The position numbers and the translations under genes are program-made. Of a stretch of DNA of 64,000 bases, positions 13,615 to 27,532 are shown piece by piece. The notes beneath the pieces are model-generated. The model ran no database searches and was not told the origin of the DNA. It saw only the letters and a list, made by a program, of their open reading frames with translations. Within the stretch, counting starts at the first letter, position 1, and the number at the start of each line of letters is the position of its first letter. This DNA is from Mercurialis annua (lineage: Eukaryota > Streptophyta > Magnoliopsida > Malpighiales > Euphorbiaceae): positions 48,542,128-48,606,127 of the forward strand of contig NC_065576.1 in assembly GCF_937616625.2 (NCBI RefSeq), read 5' to 3'.

Positions 13615-14115
13615 TAATAATAACGACAATCTACCCATTTCATTTCGACGAACGGCGACGTATAATGAAACAAGGTCTGTTCATTATCATTATCATGAGC
13701 GTAAATAATTATAGACGAACGATTTATGAACCGAATGAAATTTTGGGTTGGATACTTTTCGTGTGAATCGAAACTCAAATCGGAAATAAAAAAGACTGGC
13801 TGACTTGTTTTTTTATTTGGTTTCGTGGGATTGCTTTCTGATTTTAATGCGATGGGTGGGTCAGATTGGATTTGACGGTATAGTATGTAATTATCGACCG
13901 TTTGATTTTCGTACAAGTTGTGTGGGACCGACGATTGTTTTTATCTTCGTGACGGTAGTAATATTGCCAATGGTTTAACTTTTTCTGGATTTTGTTTCCT
14001 TTTAGAAAATTAAACATTTCAAATTTTTTATTGTCCGCAAAAGGTTAAAAAAAAACACTCGTAGTTTTTATAAAAAAATAATTTATTTTTTTTTGATATA
14101 ATTAAATTCTCTTTA
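13615..14115. other. Upstream region of ARP3
   Basis: The 13615-13930 part has an open 100-codon minus-strand frame without a recognisable domain, and I do not call it a gene. The remainder is AT-rich. This is probably ARP3 promoter and spacer. Confidence 0.4.
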
Positions 14116-14596
14116 TCTATACTATATAAAAGCACGGATGAGGGGAACAGGCAAATTTATTGAATAATCCTTTTCAGTTTACTACTAAATAAAAATTTTA
14201 TAGTCATTAACTAATTAGTTATTTAATTAATCGCTATTCCAATTAAAGTCCTAATTAGAATAGATAGCTAAATTATCTCCAATTTAGTTTTTAGTATGTA
14301 AAAATTAACTAAATTGTCTCCAAATTAGTAGGAATACCTATCTTTTAGTTTAATTGAACTACAAAATTAAAATACTGTATTTGATCAATATATTATTATT
14401 TAAATTTTTATCTTATTATTTTTAAATATTATTTATAAAATTAAGTTAATTATTTAATTATAATTACTATAAAACCAAAAAGAAAAATAAATTCAGTATA
14501 TAAATAAAAAATTGATATAATTATAATAAATTTACTAATATGTTCATTGACGAGTTACGTTACGAGCCACGTGCATAGCACGTAATGCAAAACTAG
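14116..14596 (+). mobile_element. Short non-autonomous Helitron
   Basis: The element starts with TC (TCTATACTATATAAAAGC) right after an A and ends with CTAG right before a T. That fits Helitron insertion between A and T without target-site duplication. The 3' end carries the expected hairpin ACGTGC-ATA-GCACGT at 14569-14583, followed after nine bases by the CTAG end at 14593-14596. The 481-bp interior is AT-rich and non-coding, so it must have been moved by a Helitron helicase encoded elsewhere. Confidence 0.85.
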
Positions 14597-16287
14597 TTTT
14601 TAAAGAGAACAAATAACTCTTTTTGTCCAACATCATTATTACACTCGTTAATAACTGACATATGTCTTATAATTATATAGGAAAAAAGTTTAAAAATAAT
14701 TTTAATGTTTAAAATATTTACCGAAAATTTGAGTAGGTAAGTGTTCCAAAAATAAACTATAAGGGTTTATTTGTTCAATTTTAAAATCAATGAGGGTTTA
14801 ATTGTTCAATTTTAAAAATACTAGAACTTAATTATGCCCTAAAAAAGTAAAAAGACTTATCTATACTTTTGAAAGAAAAAAAATTAAAGTTTTTTTATAT
14901 CTTTTGCCTTTATTATTTTTATCTGTATATTAAAACAGTCACATTTTGCTACTCCATGCAATGATGGTAAAATTATAATAGACCGTAGAAATATAAACAA
15001 ATTTATCATAAGTTTGTTATAATTTTATTATCATTTTATTGAAATATCCTTGGTTTAATATATGAATTGGCGTGATTGATTTGGTCTATATAAATATTTT
15101 TTTCATTAAATAAGAGAATTTGTAGCGTTTGAGTGAGAAATTAAACCCATGATCTTGATAAAATATTATTATGCGCTAATATCATATGAGTTATAGTTTA
15201 TCAGTTTAAAACTTTCATGATGGGTTTTACAAAAAAAACAACAAATTGAAAATTTCTAAAATTTATTATGTTATTTTTATTTACAAATACTTCTCTAAAA
15301 GAATTTAGTTAGCCAAGGTAAATGTTTATTAGCATCCAATAGTGACAGATTTTTTGTTGACAATGATTAGAGATATAAAATTATTAATTCTAGACACTAA
15401 TTTAACTAATAGGAAAAGAATCATCGAGTAAATATTTTTAATTTATTCATCTAAATATATCAAATATTTGCAATTTGTATTAGTTACAATCAACTTTTTT
15501 CAACTCATTAGATTGTGTCGTGTCATCTTTAATTGTCATTTTCAATTTGACGACGTTTTATCAAATAAAGACTGATGAGGATGTCAAGATGGCAATAACT
15601 GATTTGGTTCATTTTTTGCTACAGAAAAAGCAAAATATGTCTAAAATAACTAAATCTGTTAAATTAAAAAGATTTAACTATAACTGACACAAATTATAAA
15701 TGTTTAGTATTTTTAAGTGAATAACGCAATTAGTATTTTTAAGTGAATAACGCAATTTTTTTATCTTTGTAGTTCGTCCTTTTAATAAGTTTTTTTTGGC
15801 TACCTATTGGTGCAATGACGTTAAATTTGAATCAATCAAGGCACGTGACAAGTGTCTTGCTAGGTAAATGGCTAACACATGGAGTTGGTGCACCAATCCT
15901 TGCAGGTCGGTGGTGGGTTGCTCTTGTTCCTATTTATGGATTGGGCTCTATAAATTTTGGGCCTACCAGCTGAGCTTAATTTTGTAAATGCAAGTTCAGC
16001 TTAGATTAATATATTGGGACGATGTTAAAAATACTTAAAATATTAAAAATATTTATAAAAGTACCTGTAAATTTTTTTTATTTATAAAAATATGACTGAT
16101 TTAAAATTAATAATAAAAGTACCAAAAAATGAAAATTAATTATAAAAGTACAATTTATATAATGTCGTATAACTATGGTATAATTTTGGAATATTAAAAC
16201 TATAAATCAGATAATTTAAAAATAATATTTGGTTTATTATTGGTATAATTTCAGTATATTTTCGGTATATCGATTATAAATTTTTTA
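14597..16287. other. AT-rich intergenic DNA
   Basis: No gene is seen. A 26-bp perfect tandem pair containing 'ttaagtgaataacgcaatt' lies at about 15709-15760. A short GC-richer piece at 15780-16010 has no open frame of note. From about 16020 an old repeat begins that continues after the Stowaway element (see 16552-18127). Confidence 0.4.
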
Positions 16288-16551
16288 TACTTCCTTCGTC
16301 CCACTTTAGAAGCCCCATTTGACTTTACACACAAATTAAGAAAACATTAATTATTCTTGTTTTTTCCTGTTTTTTCATGTTTTGCCCCTATTAATGATAG
16401 TGGAATTTTCCATAGAACTCTTTTAAAATGACTAAAATAAGGGTAAAATAGGGTATTCAATGAAAAAATATTCTAAAAATAGTAATGGGACTTTTTAAAT
16501 GGGACATCCCAAAATGGAATATGGGACTTTTTAAACGGGACGGAGGGAGTA
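16288..16551. mobile_element. Stowaway-type MITE
   Basis: The left end reads TACTTCCTTCGTCCC and the right end reads GGGACGGAGGGAGTA. These are the classic terminal inverted repeats of Stowaway (Tc1/mariner) MITEs, flanked by TA. The right half holds an internal duplication of 'atgggactttttaaa'. It is non-coding, about 264 bp, and sits inside an older repeat rich in 'ttggtata'. Confidence 0.85.
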
Positions 16552-17100
16552 TATATTTTCTAGTTGATAACATGTATATTTTTTTAAATGTATTTTTCAC
16601 TATAGTTGGTAATGAACTAGAGAGTTTGTATATTGTTAGGTTAATATTTAGTATGCGATGTGGTGTAATGTTGATGTAATAATAAAATTTCAGTATATTT
16701 TGATGTGTACACTCTTGGTATACTGTTGGTATAATTTTGGTATATTATTAATTTAATTTTTAGTATACTATTTGATGTAATTTTGGTAAATTTTTATTTA
16801 ATATTAATAATATCTCAGTATGTATAATGTTGGTACAATTTTGGTATAATATTGATATAATGTTGATATAATGTTAGTTTATTAGTATACTGACATTATA
16901 ACCACAATATACACTGCATGTTTGATATTATTTTTTATTTTTTTGTACTTTCGTAAATATTATTAAGATTTTTGTAAATGAAAAAAGTTAACATGTAGTT
17001 TTGTAATTTTTTTTTTTTTTTGGTAAATGGTGTAATTTCCTCTAATATATTTTGTTTAATTTACATATATAAATTTATTCATATTTAAATTGAATATTTT

Positions 17101-17137
<37 letters not shown>

Positions 17138-18127
17138 ATTTGATTAATTATATAAATGTAATTTTACATGTTCATCACATTCAATTAAATTTTGTTTTTT
17201 TTTCTTATTTCAGTTTTCATTTCATAACAGTGTTCAAAATTAGTTACTTAGAATGATTTCGAATTTTGGAATTATTTTCAACTAATAAAAAATTAAAATT
17301 ATTTCTATATATTAAGGTTCGACAATCTTCCAAATATATGGATTTTCGTGGATTCATAAGCTCCAAAAGAACTTGTTACATCAAATATAACTGACATTGG
17401 TTCTTACAATATAATTTACTTTTGTCTTTAATTATGTGCATGCAATTGATTTTATATTTGGCACACTATACCAAGTGTCCAGGAGGAGAAAAAATAAAGT
17501 TTATTTTCTACATAAGATATTTTTTATTTATTAATTGAGGAGGAGAAAGTATTTATGAGAATAATCAAATTCACGACCTATCAGAGTTTTTATCCAATAC
17601 TTATACTACTTGACTTATAACTCATGGTTGTCATAAAGTTAAAATGAATACAAATGTCATTTGTATCATTTGTCAAATGATAAATAAATATAAAAATAAT
17701 ATAAAAATAAATTTTATTATCTACACAAAAGTTTGTGTTACAGATATATATGACCATGTGTCAGATTTGGTCGAAATCGCGATGGATTTAATTGGGCTTG
17801 AAAATTGTACATACAATTTTTAGTTCGGTCAAAGGTCAGTATAATATTTATTATTCAAACTCAATTCATAAATGATGTTTATAAAGACTCGGACTAATTT
17901 TTAAATACACATGTAATTTTAAATATAAAATTAAATTTAAATCTTCACATCAATAAGTATAAATATGATTAAAAAGTCACATTATAAAAGTATTAATAGA
18001 TAAAGAATGCAAATATTTAGCTTAGAAAAGTATTAATAGATCAATACTACTACAAATAAATATTAAACTGCTGAAGCATTTTCATTGCATGTTGTATTAT
18101 TTGTGCTATTTTTAACACAAAAAATAG
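16552..18127. other. AT-rich repeat DNA with TTGGTATA words and (AT)n tract
   Basis: From about 16190 to 16900 (interrupted by the Stowaway insertion) the words TTTTGGTATA and TTTCAGTATA recur many times at irregular spacing. An (AT)n microsatellite lies at about 17104-17133. No coding region is seen. Confidence 0.5.
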
Positions 18128-18136
18128 CATAATTCG

Positions 18137-19137
18137 GGCTAATAATCACCCATGGCACCTCAACTTTAGGGGTACGGGCGCTAAACCCCCTGAAGTTTAA
18201 AAACGGGCGCTAAACCCCCTAAACTTTGTGTCGGCGCTCACTAAACCCCTTTTGGACGAAATATGACCAAAATACCCCTGGCGCCGTTTTTTCAGTCAAC
18301 TGACATTTTAAAAAAAAAATTCTGACACTGTCATATCATCTGACACGTCAGAATTATACCTTAAAAATTTCAGACACCTAAAATACCCTCAATTTAATTT
18401 AGAAAAAGACAAAATAAATAAATCAACCCAATCTAAATTAAAAGATGAACCCAACACCCGACCGGACCATCCCCACCCGACCGGACCACACCCACCCGAC
18501 CACCCGACCACCCGACCACCCCCGGAAAATTTTCCGGTCATCTTCTCTATTGAAGATGACCGGAAAATTTTTCCGGCCATCTTCCGAATCTGTTCCTCAA
18601 GAACAGATCCGTCGCGGATCTGTTCCTCAAGAACAGACCCGCGTCGGATCTGTTCTTGAGGAACAGATCGTGCGATCTGTTCCTCAAGAACAGATCTGCA
18701 GATCCGTTTATTTTGGTGACCGGAAAATTTTCCGGTCATCATTCACTCGGAGAAGATAACCGGAAAATTTTCCGGTGGTGGTCGGGTGGCGGCGATGGTT
18801 AAATCAGTGATGGGTTGGTTTTGAATGGGTGGTTGGGTTTTGAATGAGTGGTTGGGTTTTTTTATTTTATCAGATATTATATTTAGGGGTGTTTTGGGTA
18901 TTTTTATTTTTTTTTGTCTTTTGATGACGTGTCAACTGACACTTGGTGCTGTCAATTTTTTTTTTTCTGTTTTAAAAGACAGCCGTCAAACAAAAGACGG
19001 CGCCGGGGGTATTTTCGTCCAAAAGGGGTTTAGTGAGCGCCGACACAAAGTTTAGGGGGTTTAGCGCCCGTTTTTAAACTTCAGGGGGTTTAGCGCCCGT
19101 ACCCCTAAAGTTGAGGTGCCATGGGTGATTATTAGCC
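18137..19137. mobile_element. Mutator-like non-autonomous element with long inverted ends
   Basis: Both ends share a near-perfect inverted repeat of about 120 bp, starting GGCTAATAATCACCC at 18137 and mirrored up to 19137. A 9-bp direct repeat CATAATTCG flanks it exactly (18128-18136 and 19138-19146). A 9-bp TSD and long TIRs are Mutator-superfamily traits. Inside are four copies of the palindrome-like CCGGAAAATTTTCCGG. At 18590-18710 there are several head-to-head copies of a palindrome about CTGTTCCTCAAGAACAG. Open frames on both strands there are mirror translations of these palindromes, not genes. No transposase is present, so movement would need one in trans. Confidence 0.9.
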
Positions 19138-19146
19138 CATAATTCG

Positions 19147-19935
19147 ACATATATCTTACATCATTAAATTTTACTCCATTGCAAAATGCTAAATGGAATG
19201 CTAAATCTATATTTCTACAACTAATTTCATTTTAAATTTTCAATAATCATAAATATTCAACCATTTTTAAATATATGGACCTTAAAAGTTAATTAGATGT
19301 TTCGCCGTGTAATCTTAATTTTTCATCAAAACCTAATTGTCCTCCTTTAGTGATAATCTATCATTTAAATTATTTTATTCTCTTTTTGCAAATCACAAAA
19401 AAGAACATCACAAGAAGAACAGCAGTACCCATCTTGTTGAATTCATATTCTTTATTATTTTATAGTATTTCTTCCATTATTGTTAATTTATAAAAATATT
19501 AATTAAAAGAAAAAAAAAACGATAGGTAGAAGAAGAAGGGCACGAAGCCTGTGAAAAAATAATAGAGAGAAAATAGGAAAAATAACAGCCAAATTCTAAA
19601 AAAAAATATAAATAAATAAATTTCACACGTGATTATAATTTTTTATGACAAATTTGTAATAATTTAGATATGCATTAGAATATGGCATATGTTAAACTTT
19701 TTAACAAATTTAGCACAAGTTTTAACATATATCACATTTAGCACATGAGATAGCATAGCAACGAAGATGTATTTTTTATTTTAAATATTAAATTATAGCA
19801 TTGTGAGAGTATTTGACACAGAAGTGAAGATGTTCTTATATAATTATAAAATTATATTTTATTGTAATTGATAAAAGCACAATATTAAATTTACAAAATG
19901 ATTTGATCTTTTAGAAAGTGATAATAATTTTCAAA

Positions 19936-19966
<31 letters not shown>

Positions 19967-20429
19967 GCATCACAAAGAGAATTATATATTGTAGGCAACC
20001 AACAAGTCATTTCAAACAACCTTTTCAGGAAATCCATGGGCCATCAGGCCCATAAATAAATACAGTTTAACTTCTTCCTTCTTTGTACTCCATTAATGGA
20101 AATAGAAAGCGCACGTTAGCCATGTCTGTCAACAACAATAATCATTACCTTCTTTCATGCATTAATACATATCATGCGCTTCTTTACGCTTAACCTACAC
20201 CCCCCACTGTCCACTACTACTCCCCTACTGCCTCCTCTACTCTCCGCATTCACTCTCTCTAGATCCGCGTGCCGTTTCTCTCATCTCCGAAACGTTTCTT
20301 TTCCCACTCCTAACCGTTGTCACCTCCGATACCGCATTAACAAAAACGGCACCGTTTAAGCACTACTGCTTGTTTTTTAAGGCATTTCCAGCTCCGATCG
20401 GATCCTACTACACTCCGTTTCGGATCTAA
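19147..20429. other. Intergenic DNA and upstream region of the ORP gene
   Basis: This is AT-rich sequence with an (AAT)n tract at about 19935-19964. From about 20170 the sequence becomes pyrimidine-rich (many CTCC/CTCT words), which probably marks the promoter-proximal region and 5' UTR of the ORP gene that starts at 20430. Confidence 0.5.
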
Positions 20430-23400
20430 ATGAATCCGCTCTGCTGCATTGCTCCGGTTTCCATAGATAAAGATCGAGCAAATCCGAATCCAGTAGTAGC
20501 AAAATCCGTCAGCCAGAATCAATTAGGTCATGAGAATTTTAGTACTAGCCGATCAGTTTATCACGCATCTAAGCCTAGTTTTTCAGCGCAGGTGTCGTCA
20601 GTTAGTACAGATTTAGATAGACTATCAGGTTTCGGAAATCATCACGATTTCGCTTCTGATGAGCTAATTACTGACGGAGCTAGAGATTACAGTCTGAGCA
20701 GCTGCGGCGTCGGCGGTGGAGGCGGAAGCGGCGGTTCCGTGGCCGGAATTTTGTATAAATGGGTGAATTACGGGAAAGGATGGCGGCCGCGGTGGTTTTT
20801 ACTGGAGGATGGAGTGTTGTCGTATTATAAAATTCATGGACCGTATAAGATTTTAACCAGTCCGGCTAGGGAGAAGGATGTTGGGGTTATTGGTGATGAA
20901 TCTGTTAGGTATTTGAGGAAGGCTAATTGGAATAGTAATAGTAGTGGTAATAGTAATAGATTTGAAGCTAAACAGTGTAAGCCATTCGGAGAAATTCATT
21001 TGAAGGTAATAGTTTCAGTTTTTTAATTCTAAATGCAGGGTTTATTTTGTTGACTAGTCTTGTTTTTTCTTATGTGATTGTTTTTTTAAATTGTTTTTTG
21101 ATTTGTTTATTGTTGATTTGGAGTCTATTATTAGTGATTTGTTAAGCTAAAAGTCTTATTATGATGATTTACATTCATCGTTTAAAAATAAAATAATATA
21201 AAATTAGCATGATTATTTTGCTGGCTAGCTAGGTGGTACGGGACTATATATGGGACATTTGGACACTTGGACATGCTCACGGTGAAATGGCGTTATTTTA
21301 AGGTTTCCTACATTAAAATTGAAGTTTTGTGTCTGAAACGCTAAGTGTTCGACTCGTTTCCAAAGTGGGAAAGTTTAGTGAAGTGTCCTTGGTACCTAGC
21401 TGGCAAGTGACCCCTTTTGATGTTCAGCGATGCCAGATTGACTCTGGCATCTATGTTTATTGAAAGAGAAGTGATGATAATAACTGGAATTTAACTTATG
21501 AGAGTTGATTGTATGATTGAAAAGGTCAAAACTACTAAAGAGATGTTCTGGAACATCTAAACGTATTTGCTGCTTGCTATTGCAATTGTCTGTAGAACAC
21601 TAGTGAATTAGGATCGTGCATCTCCATGTGCTGGTAGTTATTGCTTGCTTAAATCAGTGTCTGATGATTCTTTTTTCTTTCATGCTATACTGTTATTCAA
21701 GTGCTGCAAAATTTATTTTTGGTGCTTAACTTGATTTTTTCTTATGCTCATAGTATGTACCTCGAGCATTAAATAACTTGTTTGCTGCTTGATTTAATAT
21801 TCCAATCTTTCACGTTCCCTTAGGACTCACAATTTGTATGTGGTGCTGTTTGTCTACTGTATGATATGGGCGTAATTGTTTCCTCGTAAGCTCCATTATC
21901 CATGAGTTCCAGTTTCATGGTTTGCATAGCATAATTATCTCCCCGTAATCTCCATTATCCATGAGTTATAGTTTCATGGTTTGCATAGCATAATTGTCTC
22001 CCCGTAATGTCCATTATCCATGAGCTCCAATTTCATGGTTTGCATAGCATAATTGTCTCCCCGTAATTGTCCATTATCCATGAGATCCAGTTCCATGGTT
22101 TGCATGGTCAACTGTGAATAAAATGTGGGTTACTTGTTTGCAGGTTTCTTCTGTTCGTGCAAGCAAATCAGATGATAAAAGGCTTACAATTTTCACAGGA
22201 ACAAAAACTCTTCACTTACGATGTATATCAAGAGAGGATAGAGCAGCATGGCTTGAGTCCCTGCAGGCTGCTAAAGATCTTTTTCCTAGATTATTGTCAA
22301 GCAATGATTTTTCACCTTATGAAGATGTTGTTGTTTCCACTGAAAAGTTGAGATTACGGCTGTTACAGGAAGGCATTGGCGAGCCAGTAATCAAAAATTG
22401 TGAGTCAATAATGCTCTCAGAAGTCTCCGAGTTACAAAATCAGCTGAAGGCACTCCAACGTAAACACATTATTTTGCTAGACACACTGAGGCAATTAGAG
22501 GTATTCCCCATTCTTTTATTTTCCATTAGAATGCAATTTGAGAATTAATTTTGAGCATCGGCAAGCATGATACTCATGTCTTATAATTGTAATGCAGTCA
22601 ACATCAAGTAGGGAGCTTGTGTTTCATTTTATATCTGTTATGCTTTGTTTTTATTATCTTTGATTCAAGAATATTAATGTTTGTTTGAATGTTGGATTCC
22701 ACACATCAATCAGTGAAGCATGTGTTTGATATGAAAATCTGTTATATAATTCTATCTTGCCAAGGTTTATTTCTGTCTTTTATCTGTCATATTTATATGT
22801 TTCTTTCTGATTGCTTTTATTCATATGAGCCATAGGCCCGTAACAAAGCAATTGTGTGAATACTGAATTGTCCTATGACTAAGAAATCTCAGTGTCATTA
22901 CTTCAAATACTGGGTTTTGCTATGTTCTTGAAGTGCCAAGGGGTACTTTGTTTTGTTGTGATTCATAAGAATTTCTGTAATCTTTGCTTAAAAATATTAG
23001 TGCTGATTGTAGTGCCTTTTTGAGTTTCTATAATTAATCAATCTATATTTTATTTGTATTCTGGTATTTTTTGCGCTATGTTGAAATTTCTATAATTAGA
23101 AAAACATTCTTTTGTGCATGTTCTGTGGGATCAGGTGATGAAAATTGCTGAAAGAGTACTTATTCTTTTTAACATGTTCTGCAGGCGGAAAAAATAGAGC
23201 TGGAGACTACTGTTGTTGATGAAACAAAAGAGCGGGAATCATATTGTGGACAAGCAAACAGAAGAAGTGGTCAGTATGCTTCTAGGATTATTTCATCTCA
23301 ACATCATCATACATGTCTCTTTTGGTTGCTTATAAGTTATAAGTAATAGGTCAATTCTACTTGTCCGAAAATATATCATATGATGTGGAAAGATATGAGT

Positions 23401-26400
23401 ATTTGTTAGAATGCTCTCATTAAAAGCACGTCCATGAGGCAGCTTATTATTCTTTAAAATTTGAGTATTATACATCAGAAAAGTAGTTCGATAATTATAT
23501 TGCTCTTAGAACCCAAGCGCACTTTATGGAGTCTAAGTCTAACAGATATATGTTCTTTTAATTAGTGTTTAGTGCCTGGTGGACATGGCATTTCACTCAT
23601 TTAATGTAGTTTTGTGTCTATCTTCATTTGGCTATTTTCTCATCAGTGCTTGCACAATGCCTTTTGTAACTGAAAGAAAGTTGTCAGTTACTCGAGAAAA
23701 AAAGTTCGCCAAAATGCTCATAAAATTTCTTTCTTCTTCAGCAAAATGTTGTGGTTTGTTTCCATGTTCGTATCTTACTGAATTACAAATATTCTCTCTG
23801 TGGAACAGATTTCTATTCTGTTATGTCAGATGGCAGTCTTAGTGATTCTGAAGCTGATAATGAAAGTCAAGATGGAGCAGATGTTGAGACAGACGAGGAT
23901 GATGGGGCATTTTTTGATACGAATGATTTTTTGTCTTCAGACGCTTTAAGAAGTGCTTCCTACAGAAGCAGAGAAGCTACGGGAAATGGTTGTATATATG
24001 ATAAAGACCCATTCTTTTCTGATCGTTTGCATGGGGCGTTGGAGAAGGAAATCAGGACAATCAAATATCCTTATGTCAAAAGAAGAGATAATTTGCCAGA
24101 ACCAAAGGAAAAAGAGAAGCCTGTTGGGCTATGGTCAATTATCAAAGAAAATATTGGAAAGGACTTGTCTGGAGTTTGTCTACCTGTTTATTTCAATGAA
24201 CCCCTATCTTCACTGCAGAAATGCTTTGAGGATTTAGAATATTCACACTTGGTTGATCGAGCACTGGCTTGGGGAAAGCAGGTTAAGTCCTCAGCTAGTC
24301 TCTTTTTGTCACTTTAATCTTAAAAGACTGTGTGCTTTATCTCTACCAGATATTGTGTTATGCTTGTTAAAATTATGGCAGTATTTCTATTGTATAAGGT
24401 TTAACATTCTAATTTTGCATAACTAGGGAGGCTTTTTTCTTACATTGCAGGGAAATGACTTGATGAGAATTCTGAACATTGCAGCTTTTGCCGTATCTGG
24501 TTATGCCTCAACAGAAGGTCGACAGTGCAAACCGTTTAATCCGCTTCTTGGGGAGACATATGAAGCTGACTATCCAGATAAAGGACTTCGTTTCTTCTCA
24601 GAAAAGGTGCTTGTTTTGGTCTTCCTGAGCAATAATATCTGTAACAACGTTGGATTGAAAATGAATTTACTGTTGTCCTTCGCTGTTTATTGTGTGGTAA
24701 CTGGTTAGTAGATAGTCCTTTAGGTTTTTGTTGATGCATCAGTTTTGCTTACAGGTAAGTCACCATCCAATGATAGTTGCTTGTCATTGTGAGGGAAGAG
24801 GCTGGAAATTTTGGGCTGACTCCAATATCAAAGGGAAGTTCTGGGGGCGATCTATTCAGCTTGATCCTGTTGGTATCCTTACCCTACAGTTTGAGGATGG
24901 TGATACCTATCAGTGGAGCAAGGTCACAACTTCTATTTACAACATTATACTTGGAAAACTTTACTGTGACCACTATGGTACCATGCGCATCAAAGGGGGT
25001 GGCAGGTATTCTTGCAAGCTCAAGTTCAAGGAGCAGTCCATCATAGACCGAAATCCTCATCAGGTAATTTTAATTCATGCAAATATATTATAGGTCTCTC
25101 TGTCCCAAACTCATACGTTTTCCCAACTAACGGTTCTTTTTCTTCTAATGGTGTGTCTTATGCCCTAAAACTTTCTGAACTGCTCAAACAATAGTCTGTT
25201 ACACAGTTTTCACATCCGTGTGATGAAGTTAAATGAATTCATAAAAAATTATCATGAGTAATAAGTTGCTGTTTTAACATTTTCCTCACATGCTCATGCT
25301 TGAGAATATCTGCTTGGTGCACTGTGCACAACTGGCCACTTTTTGGACTGTCCATCAATAATCAAAAAAATAAAATTCGGGATCTGCATTTGCGCTGATA
25401 TTGGAGAGTGACTAGAGCGAAAGTTTTTCTTTTTTCTGTAAATTGAATCCACTTATTCTAGTCTAAGGACGGGCTTGATTCATTAAAAAATAAGGAAGGT
25501 TAATAAATAATTCCCCTTTTTATGTTTGTTTTATTAAAAAATATTTAGAAATGAGAATGGTTACCCTTTCAATGGAAATCACTCATTTTTTCCCTTACTC
25601 TTTGGAATAATTTTTTAATGATATGGTAATCGAATCAAAATTTAGTAATTACTACATCATAATTTTTTTAAAATTATGATTTTAAACAATTAAAAATTTA
25701 ATCTATCATATAACTATCTATTCAATTCTGTTTTGCTTAAAAATAATGAATTTGATATTATATATTAATAAAAAATTTAAAAAAATTATGTTGATTCTAT
25801 TTTAATTCCTACACTACGCTAACTCACTGTGACTGAGCCAAACATGATGTTAAAAATAACCATTTCCTTGCCATCTCCTTTCATTCCTATCCCCAACTTT
25901 GAACAAAATGCATCCTGTGTTTCTCGCTGCATTGAAATAGTTCAAGTACCTCTATGTATATGAAAAAAATATAAAGATTCAATCAAAAATGATAGAAGCA
26001 AGGCGCAATCTATGGATGGAGTGTTTATCTATTTGGTGGTTCAGTAGAGCTGTAAATGTTTACATTTGTGTAAAATAGACTGCTTCTAGCTGCAACGGCA
26101 TCATGACAAGTATTGCTCTTCTTGTAGGTTCATGGATTTGTGCAAGATAATAGTACTGGAGAGAAGGTAGCAATGTTGGTTGGTAAGTGGGATGAAGCAA
26201 TGTACTATGTACTAGGAGATCCAACTACAAAGCCGAAGGGGTATGATCCAATGACAGAAGCCGTCTTGCTCTGGGAAAGAGACAAAGCTGTTAACAAGAC
26301 AAGATACAATCTCACCCCTTTTGCATTAACATTGAACGAACTCACTCCTGGCTTGTTCGAGAAATTGCCTCCCACCGACTCTAGACTGAGACCAGACCAA

Positions 26401-26870
26401 AGACACCTAGAGAATGGGGAATACGAGTTGGCTAATTCGGAAAAGTTAAGACTTGAGCAGTTACAAAGACAGGTATACATTGGCATATCTACTTTTTGCT
26501 GGTAATGAGCTGCTATTATGAGCAGAACAAAATGTACATAATTTAACTTGCACCTTAAGCGTTAACAATTGACCACAAATCGACATATGTAAAGGATTTC
26601 GATTCCCACATTTCCGTCAAACCCGGTTTTAGTTGAAGCATTGATGATATTATAGTCTGAATTCTGTAGAATGATGAAATGCTGCTTCTTTTTGTGGTGC
26701 AGGCAAGAAAGTTGCAGGAAAGAGGTTGGCAGCCGAGATGGTTCCGGAAAGATGAAGAAGGGTGTTATCGATATATAGAAGGTTACTGGGAAGCAAGAGA
26801 GAAGAAGAAATGGGATATGATTCCTGATATTTTTGGCCAAAAAACTGATTTACCTTCAAGCTTAGTTTGA
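20430..26870 (+). CDS. Oxysterol-binding-protein-related protein with PH domain (ORP1 group)
   Basis: This is a lipid-transfer protein of the OSBP/ORP family, thought to bind sterol or phosphoinositide at membrane contacts. Eight exons join in phase: 20430-21005, 22144-22500, 23185-23269, 23809-24281, 24451-24606, 24755-25063, 26128-26472 and 26703-26870, giving 822 residues. A PH domain starts near residue 108 ([20 protein letters not shown]) and ends near 240 ([14 protein letters not shown]). A coiled segment follows ([20 protein letters not shown]), then an acidic linker ([21 protein letters not shown]). The OSBP domain runs from about 420 to the end, with the family signature as EKVSHHPM. 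It also has [15 protein letters not shown] and [11 protein letters not shown]. Intron 1 carries a tandem repeat. The gene is convergent with SDA1-A. The subfamily is my best match by architecture. Confidence 0.93.
21881..22107 (+). repeat. 59-60 bp tandem repeat in ORP intron 1
   Basis: Four consecutive units start at 21881, 21941, 22000 and 22059. Each contains 'ccattatccatgag' and 'catggtttgcatagcataa'. The units differ at a few positions, and the last is incomplete. It ends about 35 bp before the acceptor of exon 2. Confidence 0.85.
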
Positions 26871-27532
26871 AGAATAACCTGTTTTGGTTAGGTCCCATAT
26901 ATATATTTTAGTTCAAAATCTGGTTTCTGATGTAGTGTTTTGAAAATCGGGTTGCGGTTGTATATTAATAATATTATTATTATCATTAAATTAATATGCA
27001 TTTTTATGATGGGCAATTATTTTTTCTGAAACGTATAGAAAGGAGTGGAAAGTTATTCAAATGATGCTTGAAACAGATGAACCACCCAAAATTGATTTTT
27101 ATACTGTCTGCCGAGAAATATTTAGATTTTTGGCTTGCAAGAATGTTGATTGAATAACTAGTATCTATTTAAAACAATTTGATAATTTAATTGGCAATTT
27201 TTATTTAAAACTATCATTATCTTATTATTTTTTTTCCCTTTTCAATTAATAGATAACAAAAAGATTTTAAAAATATAATAACATTTAAATATAATATGAG
27301 AATATATAAATAAATTATTTTTCATTTATTAATTTTTTTCAAATGTCATACATAAATAATAGCTCAAAATTTATCCAAAATTTTGGGTTGTAGCTTTCAT
27401 GATTTGGACGTCCGTTACAGGCTAATTTTAGGCAATATAATTTCTTTTCTTTTGTTTAAGAAAAAATGTTATGCATAAATCTAGTACATAAAAAAGAAAG
27501 AAAAAAGCTGACAAGAAAATCTGTGGACGCGA
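26871..27532. other. Convergent 3' spacer between ORP and SDA1-A
   Basis: This 660-bp AT-rich spacer lies between the ORP stop (26870) and the SDA1-A stop (27533), and must hold both 3' UTRs. Part of it is missing in copy B, where sequence matching 26763-27013 has been deleted. Confidence 0.6.
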